Assembly: GCA_036346275.1 (NCBI GenBank)
Contig: JAYEVK010000358.1
Location: 124,001-188,000 of the forward strand
Source of the DNA: Otatea glauca
Lineage: Eukaryota > Streptophyta > Magnoliopsida > Poales > Poaceae
Length of the DNA stretch: 64,000 bases
Direction: 5' to 3'
Made by a program: the position numbers and the translations under genes. Below are positions 42,311-53,672 of this stretch, in pieces. A model generated the notes under the pieces. It saw only the letters and a program-made list of their open reading frames with translations. It searched no databases and was not told the origin of the DNA. Within the stretch, counting starts at the first letter, position 1; each line of letters opens with the position of its first letter.

Positions 42311-45300
42311 TCACGTCACTCCTTCTTTGGGTGACCCCTGAGATGATGACGGAGGCTGGGATGGAGGAGGAGCCGAAGCTCGAGGACGAACTCGATGGGA
42401 GTAAGAATGATGCATAAGAGACGAGCTGAGATCATCAAAGTGCTGAGTAAATGATGCACTGAAGGCATCTAAATTGCTCCTAACCTCCTGAACCATTTGT
42501 TGCATCTGATTTTGATACTCATCAACCCTCGCGAAATGGCTCTCCATCTAAGCGTGCTCAAGATCTAGTTTGGCAAAAAGATCAGCAAGGAGACTGGCTC
42601 GACTCTCAAGAACTACATCATGAGATGGCGCTGTGTAGCATCCCAAAAATTTGCTCATAATGTTATTCTCTCATTATTTGTGCATTTTATGTTTTTCTGA
42701 ATTTATTGGATTTTTCTGGAATTTATTTGAATTTACTTTAATTAAGTATATTGAACCTTTGGTGAAAACTAATTATATATAGATAAAACTAATATAAGTT
42801 TTGCCAAAAATATTTTATTTGAGTTCAAAATGTCTCAAAGTATTTATGAGAATTTTTTGGGATTTTTCCTGATATTTTAATTTCTTAAAGCCGATTAAAC
42901 TAATTTCTGTAATTATTTCAAATCAAAAACCCGAGGAAAATCGTGTGAATAGTACTGGGCCGAGCCCAGCACTGTGCCCGCGTAAGCCAGCGGTTGCGGC
43001 CCGTTTGGCCCGCTTCGCCGCTGCCTCGCGCGTGGACCGTTGGATGAAAGATCGTGCGGTCTTCATCTCTGCGGAACCCTAATGCCTGCGAGCCGTTGGA
43101 TCGGGATCGTGCGTCCGAGATCGCCTCGCATTATTTTGGAAGGATCTGATCATATCCATTGGATTTGGAAAGTGCGGATCGGATCGTATCGCTTCGAGAG
43201 TCATCGTGACCGTTCATCGCAGATCGAATGGTTCACGGTCGTCGTCTCTGATACGGTTTCCGAGCCCGCCGTCGACCTGCCGCCGCCGCCGCATGATTTA
43301 GGGTTGCCATATTTGCGCGCATGCCGAGGCTATTTAAAGCGCGGACCGCACCCCGATGATCGTCATCCCAGTGCGCATCTGCTAGCCTAGCCTCTTCGCC
43401 GGAGTCGCCGCCGTTTAGCCCCGAGAGCTCGCCGTAGTTCTTCGTAGCGCCGTCGCTCGTTTTCTTGTCGTTCCGCCGCCGTCGAGCCTCCATCCACCGT
43501 GGGGTTCCATTTTTGGTTTTGCCGCATCAAGCCGCACCGAAGCTGCCACCTCTTCGTCGCTGGAGGGAGCTAGTTCGCCGTCAGACATGTCCCCGTCTTC
43601 GTCTGCGGGAAGCCAGCGCCGCCGCGACATTGCCGTGCTTTGGAGCTCCGCACCGCCGTCATATCTTCGCCGAACCATCCAGATCGTTCCACGTCCCCAT
43701 AGTCAGCAGTGTTCTGCTCGGGTAAGCTGTGGCCGTTAGATTTACGATGAACGATCAGGATTGAGCCGCGTAGGAGTAGATCAGTAGCCGTTGGATCCTT
43801 GCGCAGATGTGCGACGCGTGTCGGCTCAGAAGCCGAAGCGTGTGCGCCGGGTGCATGGTGGACAGGTGCGTGCCGTGGACGTGGTCTGTAGACCGAGTGA
43901 CGTGGCGCATTTTGATTGGCCCACGTGTCGCGATGACGTCGTGCTCACATTAGCCGGTCCACAGCACGGTACCTCGAGTCACGGTGGACCAGTGTGATTT
44001 AGTGGACTGAGTCCATGCGCCGAAGCCACGTGTTCATCTCTGATTGGTCCACGTGTCGCTTGCGTATTAATCGGTAATTTCCAGTAGAAAAATAATTCTG
44101 GAAAATCGAATCTTCAAATTTCTGTATTTTAAGTATTCATTCCAACTTCAAAAGGCTATATCTTTTGCATTTTAACTCGGATTTGAGTTATTCAAATTTC
44201 TAAAAATTTGTAAAATCAAGATCTATTTATTGGTGAATTTTATTTTATTTTTGGAGTTTGTTTGCTCTCTATTTTGGTGTTTATTTGCCATTTCGGCATC
44301 GTTTTGCGTAGACGTTGAACTGCTCGGTGATCCGGAGGGAGATTCGTCGCTTCAAGACCCAAGCTTAGACCAAGACCAGCACCTACTCCAAGGCAAGTTG
44401 TGCTTTGACCATGTTGCACCTGATTTCACAAAACTGCTATTTTGTCTCTTAAATTTATGCATGATATTTTATGTGGATAAATGATTTCAATTAATCTGGG
44501 AAATAGATAATATGCCTATTTGCATTAAGACCACCTTGTCAATTATATGCCATGATCTTGTTGTTACCCTAGTATGGTTAATTAATAGTTGGTTAATATT
44601 GATAATCAACATGGGCTAGTTAGACCGTCGTAGATTGCTTAGCCATGCCACGTCATCACATGTGTCTGAATGTTGATACTTAATCTTGACTAATGGAATA
44701 TGAAACAATGTTTGTGAATTGGTGTGTCATGTGTTGTCACACAGTGATATCAAGTTGTCGTGGTGAGGAGGTCACGCAACTAGATTGAAATGTTGGTGGC
44801 ACGTGGTGCTTGGTAATCAACTGGGGTGGTAATGATTTATATTGGGGCAAGTGGCAAGGGGCAGTGTGCCAAGGTGGGCCAGGATTGGCAGGGGTATGTG
44901 GAAGTCTTGCTTTAATCACTTTAAGGACTTAACTTTGCAAGCCTTTAACCTGAGTCTTTCTTGCAACCACATGTCTGGAATGGGATAGCCTAGCTGAATA
45001 ATTTGTGAAACCTAGATTTCAGTACTGTCGTGGTGAATAGTGAGTCCCGGGTTTACGGTTTAACTCACATGGCGCAAAAGGGGGGCCCTGTTGTGGTGGT
45101 TTAACCCTTCAGTATTGAAACCTTAGCGAGCAGTACTGGGTCTAGGTGTAGCATTGTAAAGGCTTTGTTATGATCACTCGCCTTGGTGGTGTTTGGTTGT
45201 ATCGTGTGGGTAAAGTGCATAACCTCTGCAGAGTGTACAATCTATTCGAATAGCCGTGCTCACGGTATTGGGCAATGCTCGGGAATTACAGTTAAGGGTT

Positions 45301-47077
45301 AGACTTTATTCAAATGAAAACTGGATGGGATGGCAAGATTGCCACGGAGTAAATGGAACTTGACCTAGGAGTGGAAATCTGATTTACTTGTAGTACTGAA
45401 ATCTATTAATTACTGCTATTTGTTTTACTGTTTTTTTATATATTTACTGTATTCTTGTTAAATGCCGCTTTATTGCAAAATAGCCATGTTAGCCTTCCTT
45501 GGAATAAGCCAAGCATGTAGAATATTAGAATTGCATTACTCTGCACAACTTGTTGAGTGCTTTATGCACTCACTCCAACGACAACAACTTCAGAAGAAGA
45601 AGAATCTACGCCTTTCGTGGAGGAGGATTATCTGGATGCGAATGCTTAGGGTTCGAGCTTCATCAGTTGCCTGTGGTGAACTGGGGAGCTGCTACGTTTA
45701 CTTTATTTCCGCTGCTGATTAATTGCTATTTCTTAGTTAAGCCCTGTGTGGCAATAATCATGTAAGACAATAGTTATTATTAATTATTGAAGTTATGCTA
45801 TATTCCGCTGTGTATGACTTTGATAGCATCTATGTTGAGCCTGTGTGCACTAGCGTGATCCTGGACTAGTGCGATATACACAAAGGGTGCGGATTTGCAA
45901 ATTCAGGCCCCGACACGCTGGGGCCTGCTGAGCCTGCTGCTGCTGCTGCGCAAAATGACCAAGAACTTGAGGAGCAGCCTCTCGGGGCTTATATGGCTTG
46001 TGAACATATGGAAGAGGGCCACTGTATCCGGTCATCCTTATGATGAGGGCCATGATATAGGGAGCAAAATAGATCCTCTTGTCGCGATCCATAGAAGAAG
46101 AATCAATCTCCTTTAGCATGAAATCCACTACGTCAAACTTCTATCGCTGCATAATCTTGCTGATGAGATTCCATGCATATCCTCTAATATCATCGAAGTT
46201 CCCACTCTTGGGATGAATGGTGACTCGAACGATCTTGTTTATTAGTTGAGGCTGAGGCAGAAGACCAGTGAGCTTCCCGGGCTTTCTAACTCTAGTAGTT
46301 GGATCATAAAAGGTACACTGCTGTGTCAGGCTAATAGTGTTGTCATCATGTATCTTTGGATAGCCACTGTGAAATATCCCTAGGGCATACTCAAAATCAC
46401 TCTTGGTGGCTGTCATGATTTTAGAACAAGTCATCCATGTGATTTGATTCATGTGATCTGAGATACGGATGGTGGCATAGAACTGTCTGATGATGTCTTC
46501 GTGATAATCACTCCTTCGGCTCAAGAACTCCAAGAGCCCTACTCCTTGAAACATGTCTGGCACACCAACAAATAAGGGCAATTTGTAAATATGATCCCAG
46601 TTCACCCACTTCTGCTCTGCGAAGTCTTTCTCCTTGTAGATCTCATAATACACCTTTTGTTGGAACTTGGTGTGAAACCTATCTTCAGTGGCGCTCTTAG
46701 ACTTTGCATACTCATCTTGGTCCCTGAGAGCAAAATAGTCATCGCCTTTCATTTGGCGCAGATCACTCCAAATCCCACTCTCAGGGGGTTGAGCTTCTTC
46801 TTCCTCCTCATTTTCATTTTGTTCCTCACTTTCTGTCTCATTGGCTACCTCTTCATCATCATTTTCTGATTCTGACTGAACCACAGGAGTTTTTCCTCTT
46901 TTTTGCAACAGATCCTCCTGCTAGAGTTTGTTGGATAGCAAGTCTAGCCTCTTTGTCTCCCCTTGCCAGGGTGGTAGAGTCCTCTATATTGCTGTCAACA
47001 GGATGTCCAATGTTTTGTGCGGACTTGCGCACACCTCCTCCACCACGAGGTGTCTTTGAACCTCTTATTCTTGGCAT
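42311..47077 (-). pseudogene. Sirevirus env-like ORF, split by LTR-B
   Basis: Minus strand, starting at 47077 (MPRIRGSKTPRGGGG). It has an acidic stretch rich in Glu/Asp (46860-46790), then a globular domain with FQQKVYYEIYKEKDF, VGVPDMFQGVGLLEFL and RKPGKLTGLLPQPQLINK, then a Gln-rich segment cut by the solo LTR at 45915/42634. It resumes with LESRASLLADLFAKLDLEHA, meets a TAG stop, and continues ARVDEYQNQMQQMVQEV to a stop near 42313. A frame change in an A-run near 46900 and another near 46140 also break it. Position after pol fits the env-like gene of sireviruses. I see no clear transmembrane segment, so an envelope role is unproven. Confidence 0.72.
42634..45915 (+). mobile_element. LTR-B, complete solo LTR (chromovirus-like), TSD CGCTG
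   Basis: 3282 bp from TGTAGCATCCC to CCCCGACA, flanked by CGCTG at 42629-42633 and 45916-45920. No internal domains, so it is a solo LTR left by recombination. It has CTATTTAAA near 43330 as a TATA-like box and a GC-rich leader. It belongs to the same family as LTR-A. It splits the Sirevirus env-like ORF in its Gln-rich stretch. Confidence 0.93.
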
Positions 47078-48448
47078 GATGACTGAATCACAAAAGGGGA
47101 ATAATGAGCAGAGATAAAGAATCAAGGAAAGATCCTACTATGAGATTGTTTTAGTGTGACTCTGTTAACTTGTCAAACTTGAGTTTATTTAGATATTCCG
47201 ATAGTACCACTCAAACTAAGCTGGTAGTGCCGAAGTTCGGTACTACTGTCAATGACCCGGTAGTACCGACCACTGGAGCTACCGACGAAACAAATGTGGT
47301 AGTTTCGGGTTCTCTTTACCGAAGGAACTCAAATTTGAACAACTACGCGAAAAAACTAGATTGGTTTGGAATATTCAGTTTGGGGGCAAGTATTAAATTC
47401 CAATCTATCTTTATCATGATTTAATAGCATTATAAGCAACTTTTTGAGCCACATTTCACAAACCCTAATATAAGAGAGAGATAGGACCTATGTACCCCTA
47501 GAGATGAGAGGTTAAGGATTAAGAGGTCACCTTTTGGACGAGAATATCGGGGCAAGAAATCAGCCAAGGATAATCTGCGATTTTTTTGTGGAGGATTTGA
47601 GAAGGAGGATCGGAGTGAGAGTTCTCTAGGCGCACGGGGGAGAGAGACCGGAAGAGACGAAAGAGAGAGAGAGAGAGAGAGAGAGGGAGGAAAAACAGTA
47701 GTGCCAGGTTGGGGGAAAGACCAAACGATCGGTGAAACTAATTTGAACCGCCACCACCTGACAGATGCGGTACTACCGCTCTTATTGATTCGGTAGTGCC
47801 GACATCCGGAGCTACCGGATAAAACACATCGGTACTATTGGTCTGACTGAACCAGCAAAGGATAAGCAATTCAGAATTACAAGCAACTCATATGAACATA
47901 ATTTAAAAAGATAATAATCTATATATTTAAGTATTTTCAAAACACTAAAACATCAAAACACTGACTTGAGCTATTTTCATGTCAAAATACCCTTGTTGAG
48001 ACTTTGAGAGACAATTTTTTTAGAAGAATACACAAAACATTTTTGGAAAGCAACTTAATTGAGTTGAAACTACCTTTTAGGAGACTAGAAACCTCACGAT
48101 TCTAGTTCTAAGGGCAATGACTCAACGAGTGGATTAATTAGGTCAATATAGGCTATTTTTGAATTTTGAGACAATTTGAGAGAATCAAAGCCTTCTCCAA
48201 AGTGTTCTTGGTTATTTTTAATCATAAGGAAGACTTATTAATCATAGTATATCCAAAGGATAAGATTTACATATTTATACTTTGAAAATGAAGATTTTTG
48301 AGAAATTAACACTGTAATACTCAAAATAGGATAGTTTCAACCTAATATGTCTAAAATCTCTTTTTGAAAGATATTAGCACTCATTTGGTATATTCACATT
48401 TTGGGATGTAGTATACATGTGAGAGGTATAATACTCCCCATAAATGTG
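47078..48448 (-). other. Sirevirus spacer between pol and env-like ORF
   Basis: Noncoding. Contains two clusters of CGGTAGTACCG-like words (47190-47320 and 47765-47850), a (GA)n run at 47662-47686 and AT-rich stretches. No gene. Confidence 0.6.
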
Positions 48449-49683
48449 TTATTCATCAAGAAAAAGGAAATCAAATATGACCCAAATAACATCCAATAAA
48501 AAGAATAAATCAACCATGGTGCAAATATTCAAGCCACATTTGAGATATTTATGACATTTAATTTCATTCCTCAATTTGCAAAAACGAGCTTCATCTAAGG
48601 GCTTGGTGAGATTGTCCGCTAATTGATCTTCGGTTCTAATGTGACTAATCACAATATCACCTTTTCTAACATGATCTCTTAAGAAATGATGGAGGATATC
48701 TATATGTTTGGTTCTTTAATGATGGACCGGGTTGTTGGCTAGTTTAACGGCATTTTCATTGTCACATAGTAGAGGCACATTTTTTAAAGTAATTCCATAA
48801 TCCATTAAGGTTTGCCTCATTTATAATAATTGAGCACAACAACTACCGATGGATATATATTTGGCTTTGGCGGTGGATAGGGCTACGGAATTTTATTTCT
48901 TGGAGAACCAAGAAACAAGGGATCTTCCTAGAAATTGGCAACTTCCCGAGGTGCTTTTTCTATCCACTTTACAACCCGCATAATCCGAATCCGAATATCC
49001 AACTAAATTGAATTTAGCACCTTTAGGGTACCATAACCCTATATTTGAGGAATGCTTTAAATATCTTAGAATTCTCTTAACGACTACTAAATGGCATTCT
49101 TTAGGTGAAGCTTGAAAACGTGCACACATGCAAACACTAAACATGATATCGAGCCTAGATGCGGTAAGATAAAGTAAGCTACCAATCATAGAACGATAAA
49201 GCTTTAAGTCTACCGGTTTATCTCCCTCATTTAGGTCAAGATGCCCGTTGGATGCCATTGGAGTCTTGATGGGCTTCACGTCTTCCATGCCAAACCTCTT
49301 GAGTAAATCTTTTACGTACTTAGTTTGACTCATGAAGATCCCATTCTTGAGTTGCTTGATTTGAAGTCCAAGGAAGAAGTTCAATTCTCTAATCATTGAT
49401 ATTTCAAATTCTCTAGACATCATATCACCAAATTCTTTGCAAAAATTATCGTTAGTAGAACAAAATATAATATCATCAACATAGATTTGACACACAAAGA
49501 ATTCTCCATCAATTATTTTAGTAAAGAGTGTTGTGTTAACCTTCCCAATTTTAAATCCTTTTGAAAGTAGAAAATATGTAAGTCACTCATACCATGCTCT
49601 AGGAGCTTGTTTGAGACCATATAGCGTCTTAGAGAGTTTGTACGCATGATTTGGGTGTTTAGGATTTTCAAAACCGGGAGGTT
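48449..49683 (-). pseudogene. Sirevirus reverse transcriptase and RNase H (3' part of pol)
   Basis: Minus strand. It opens in the RT at PPGFENPKHPNHAYKL and KTLYGLKQAPRAW, then IYVDDIIFCS (catalytic YVDD, near 49480), FFLGLQIKQ, and the RNase H blocks SDSDYAGCKVDRKSTSG, SVALSTAKAKYI and RTKHIDILHHFLRDHV, ending EDQLADNLTKPL near 48600. In-frame stops occur just before NSVALSTAK, after SCCAQLL and before RTKHID. Those stops are where CAA, TGG and TCA/TCG-type codons usually occur, so C-to-T / G-to-A changes explain them. The 5' part of RT, integrase and gag are missing beyond 49684. Confidence 0.9.
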
Positions 49684-49689
49684 CACTAC

Positions 49690-50037
49690 TACATGAATAT
49701 ACATCACAATCGGTTCTTTTTTATCATCACAGTCGGTTCTGGTGACGATACAAAGTCATTAGAAAGAGATGAGGCGACGCTATTACAGTCGGTTTTTTTT
49801 CTGATAGAGATAAGTGTGTCATCTCTATCGGTTCCTTATAAGAACCGATAGAGACGAGCGTGTCATCTCTATCGCTTCTTCTAAAGAACCGATTGAGATG
49901 ACACGCTGATCTCTATCGGTTCCTTATAAGAACCGAGAGAAATGAGGTGGTCATCTCTATCGCTTCTTACAAAGAACCGATAGAGATGACCCCCTTATTT
50001 CTATCGTTTTCTTCTCAGAACCGATAGAGATGAGGGG
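49690..50037. repeat. CACTA-3 subterminal array
   Basis: Hairpin units with the core ATCTCTATCGGTTC and its inverse AACCGATAGAGATGA, about ten copies, plus degenerate copies near the end (ATCACAATCGGTTC, CACAGTCGGTTC). Confidence 0.88.
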
Positions 50038-50295
50038 GTGTGCTGTTTTTCAATTCACCCACCAATCAGCACACATTTCACACAGTATGCACATATCACA
50101 TTCACACTGAAATCATTATGCACATATCAAATTCACAGAATACAAATATTTTATTACAACACATATCACATTCACAGAACACAAATATTTTATTACAACA
50201 CATATCGTATTCATTCACAAAACAGAACTCAAACATGCTTCACAGTTAGTACACATGCAATCGCATTCACATATGTAATATTGTTCACATATAGA

Positions 50296-53200
50296 CTAGT
50301 AGGAACTTTCAGGATTTGTAAACCTACCCATCTGTGAGATAACTTCCATCCAGTACCATTGGCATAAGTGGTCTCGTAACTTGTTGAGTGCAGAGCTGTC
50401 TAAGCCCTTCTGGGGGATATTGATACGCTGCAAAATAGAAACAAGTGCTCTAATTTAAGTTTTGAAATTTTTATGTGAAAGGCTAATTGTATTATTATGC
50501 ATGTACATATACCTTAGGGAAAAGGTCTGAGCCGCCGACCACGATCATTATGTGCTGCATGACGTACAAACTGCAGTGGTCGTTGCTGCCCTGTTGATGA
50601 CACTGTGAAGAAAGAAAAAGAAATTAAGAGATGAAGAATAGATGTTAAAAAATATTAATCTTATATATGGTAAGCACTTGTACCTTGAAGTGCACATACT
50701 CCAGCTTCGAGCCCTTTTTGTCATCGTATATCCCTCCTTCAACGACGTAGTTCGAAAAACCCTATATACATTGGAGAGATGCCGTTGAGTAAAAAAAAAT
50801 TAACTTAATTAAATACAGAAAGTGTTAGGTAAGAGTAGTGCACTTACTACTCCAAAAGAGGCTTGATCGCGTAGGCCATCGGTCTCTTCTCGATCGAGTT
50901 AAAAGTGTAGACTATATTGTCACTCGGAACGATCATGAGTAGAACCCAATAGTTGCTTATTAAATGGTATGCAATGAAGGAAATAAGTTCACATACAGTT
51001 TAAGTGCGTACAAGTAATTGAAAAGGTAAAGTAGTACTTACTCCTCATGGTACGGGAGTAGAACAAAGTCCTTCTTTGACTCAGCTCTCAATGCCCCCTT
51101 GATGTAGCCGACAACCCATTCCAGTTGAAGCCTAGTTATGGTCGCGGACACAAGCTCAGGGTCGACGAACCCAACTAGTTGTCGATTCATCACGACTCAC
51201 TGCCTCATTGCCCTGCAACTTCTATTGAATGTTAACAAACATAATGCAAAATCCTATAGAAGTCATAAGCTCATGCTATCTAGTGCGATACTCACAGCGT
51301 CCAGGATCATACAGTAGAAATGTCGATGGCTATCAGTTGGTACAGACGGAACAGATCCTCGAAACTAACTGGAAATGTCCCATCCTCCTCGTGGTGGAAA
51401 TGTCCCTTTCTGTATTTAACATTGAAGTCGACATGCCGCTCGCCCTCTTTCACTTTGTCAATGTACCATCCATGGAGCTGTCGAGTCCACTTGCCTAGAG
51501 GATTCAATTTGCTGGCAGGCAGAAGGGGCTTTCCATGTACGTAGGCTTTAAAATTATAAGGGGTCTCTGTGGGCTGTGCTGACTTTCCTTTCGGGGCAGA
51601 AGGAGTCTTCGAGGTCAGGGTAGTGGGCTTTTCATGTACCTCAGGGGGCATTGTGGCCTCTGTGAGCTTTGCCTTTTTAGCAGAAGGAGTCTTCGAGGTC
51701 TCCAGTGGTTATGTGGATGTCATGCTAGTCCTTTTACGAGCTAGCTTTGCACTCTGCGCAGGACTCATCATGGTGGTGGGAGTAGGTGCAGGTACGGTAG
51801 GAACCTACGAAGCACGCGCATATGTAACTTGTTGCAATACTACTGGAATATTAGACAAGACACGGGGTTTTTTACCTTTACTAGTACGACGCTCGTCGTG
51901 GACCACTTGATGAATGACATCTGCGCTTGCCCGAGAGTGGTGATGTCTTTGTTGGGGAGGAGGGACTCGAGCACATGTGATAAGAAGGCTTCGTGGACGT
52001 AGTCCACCTGGACCCTCATGTAGCCTTTCCCCAATGGCTGACCATACACTATGTCGGTCTCCTTGTATGGAAATACAACCCTGCGTGCAGCTTCAACAAG
52101 AAATCCGTCTTCCGTCAAGGTGAGCTGGCACTTGGTAGGCGTTTGCAAAAAGTACGCAACTTGAGAGAAAACATATTAAGAGTTACCATCGCACCTTTAA
52201 GTTAGGCAAAATTAATTATTACCTTCAGTTGGGGACCGGACCTATCATTTTTAGAACTGTAGCTACTGGATCAGGGCACAGGTTTCTCTACGGTAGGCGG
52301 GGGCATCTGGTTCTGACTCTAGGAGATCATCGCCATCATCTCGGCCCTCAAATGCTCCTCATGTGTCATCATCTCCTCCCTCATCTCCTCCTCACATGCC
52401 ATCATATCCCCCCTCATCTCCTCCTCACGTGCCGTCATGTCCCCCTCATCTCCTCCTTGATCTCCTCCCTCAGCTGCTCCCTGAGCGTGTCCTTGAGGCG
52501 TTCCGCACATGCCTCTCATAATCTTGATCTGGCACTCGCAGCGTCATCTTAGAAGTAGGACTTCTTCGTATGCCCTGCCCCTGCAGCAAGCACCCGGCCC
52601 TTATGGTCGGACTTTCCGATCGAAGAGGACAGGATGTCCTTCGACCCTTGGCTCAGAAAGGTCCCCTGCTCTTTCCGCTGGCTTACCTCCTCCTGCAAGA
52701 AGCGTGTACAAATTAGATCTGAAATACAACAGGAATGGTCAACTGCAATGTACTAAGTTAGATGTCTTACAATGGTGGAGATGGCGTGCACGGTAGCGGG
52801 GTTTGGTACTACAAGCTATCCATCCACGGATTTCTTTGCCCTCGCTAATACCCAATCACGTGCCTGCTCCTCACATATGTGCGAGTAAGTTATCGCAGTC
52901 CCAGAGGTCACGCACTCCTCGGCTAGTTGTGCCCACTCTACCTTCTTCCCTTCATAGCCGCCTGGACCGAGGTGGTGCGCGTGCGTGTTCTGCCTCTGGG
53001 TAGCAATGCTCTTTTGTCTCAGTTCCTCCGCCTCAGGCGTACTCTTGATCCTCCTAAACTCCTCCCAAACACTGAGATTCACGAATGGATATCTCTCGAA
53101 TAATGTACGGTCTTTCAGCACATACTCACTGTGCATAAAGACCCTGAAGTGTCTCAGAGCCACACCCATCCTCTTGAAGGCATACCGCTTTGCATTGTTT

Positions 53201-53568
53201 TCATCTTCCTTTTCTATAATCCATTTGCCCTTAACCTTGTCCCACAGTCGATTCTTCTGCTCGGCACTGACTTCTTTTCTCCAATCCTTAACCGTTATGG
53301 GAACTCTCTCCCTCACCAATTAGCCGAGGAATGACCGGTATCTCCCCTTGTACTTGAGAGGACCCGTGCCAACCCCAGTGGCATTGGAGTGGAGAACCTG
53401 CGGCGTTCTCCCTGTGACCCCTTTGTTCGGTCCTCAGGCCTTCCTCACCTTACTCGGCCCCTCAAGATTTGGAACTTGGCTCGACTCAACACTTGGAACA
53501 TGGCTCAGCCCCTCAGGAGCACCTTCTACTCTGTTTGGCGATGAGCCGATGCTCTCTAATTGCGACAT
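50296..53568 (-). pseudogene. CACTA second-gene product: transposase_24 domain with Ulp1-like C terminus
   Basis: Minus strand, about eight exons. Exon 1 (53568-52810) starts MSQLESIGSSPN and has the transposase_24 (Ptta/En/Spm) blocks WIIEKEDENNAKRYAFKRMG and EEFRRIKSTPEAEELRQKS, with TGA and TAA in frame. Next come QGTFLSQGSKDILSSSIGK (52640s), a repeat-coded Glu/Met-rich stretch (52519-52319), a domain starting LTLTEDGFLVEAARRVVF (52130s), GKWTRQLHGWYID (51470s), and a Ulp1/C48-like end: LEWVVGYIKGALRAES (51100s), NYWVLLMIVP (50950s), SNDHCSLYVMQHIM (50590s) and a final exon stopping at 50296-50298. In C48 peptidases the W is preceded by catalytic His; here it is Tyr, and the usual Asp reads Asn, while the Cys is kept. 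So protease activity is unlikely. It is a pseudogene. Confidence 0.82.
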
Positions 53569-53672
53569 TTTGAGTTTTCTTATCTGACATAGTCATATAT
53601 TTGACATGAGAGAAAGCAATTCGTAACTATTATGTGAACTTGACAATAAATCATATAAAGCAATAGCTCAAT

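Larger units (their letters stand above)
40186..49683 (-). mobile_element. Sirevirus-type Ty1/copia element, 3' half, interrupted by LTR-B and CACTA-3
   Basis: Read on the minus strand: copia RT and RNase H (49683-48449), a ~1.4-kb noncoding spacer, an env-like ORF (47077-42311), several AAGGGGGAG polypurine tracts, and a 3' LTR (41509-40186). This order with env-like ORF and multiple PPTs is characteristic of sireviruses. gag, protease, integrase and the 5' LTR are missing: upstream sequence stops at the CACTA-3 end at 49684 and does not resume. Coding is broken by many stops. Confidence 0.85.

Noticed and set aside
43040..43997. Several frames on both strands within LTR-B
   Set aside because: The solo LTR is noncoding and its GC-rich leader makes long frames by chance.
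42311..47077. True viral envelope protein
   Set aside because: I see no signal peptide or transmembrane segment; env-like is used only by position in a Sirevirus.
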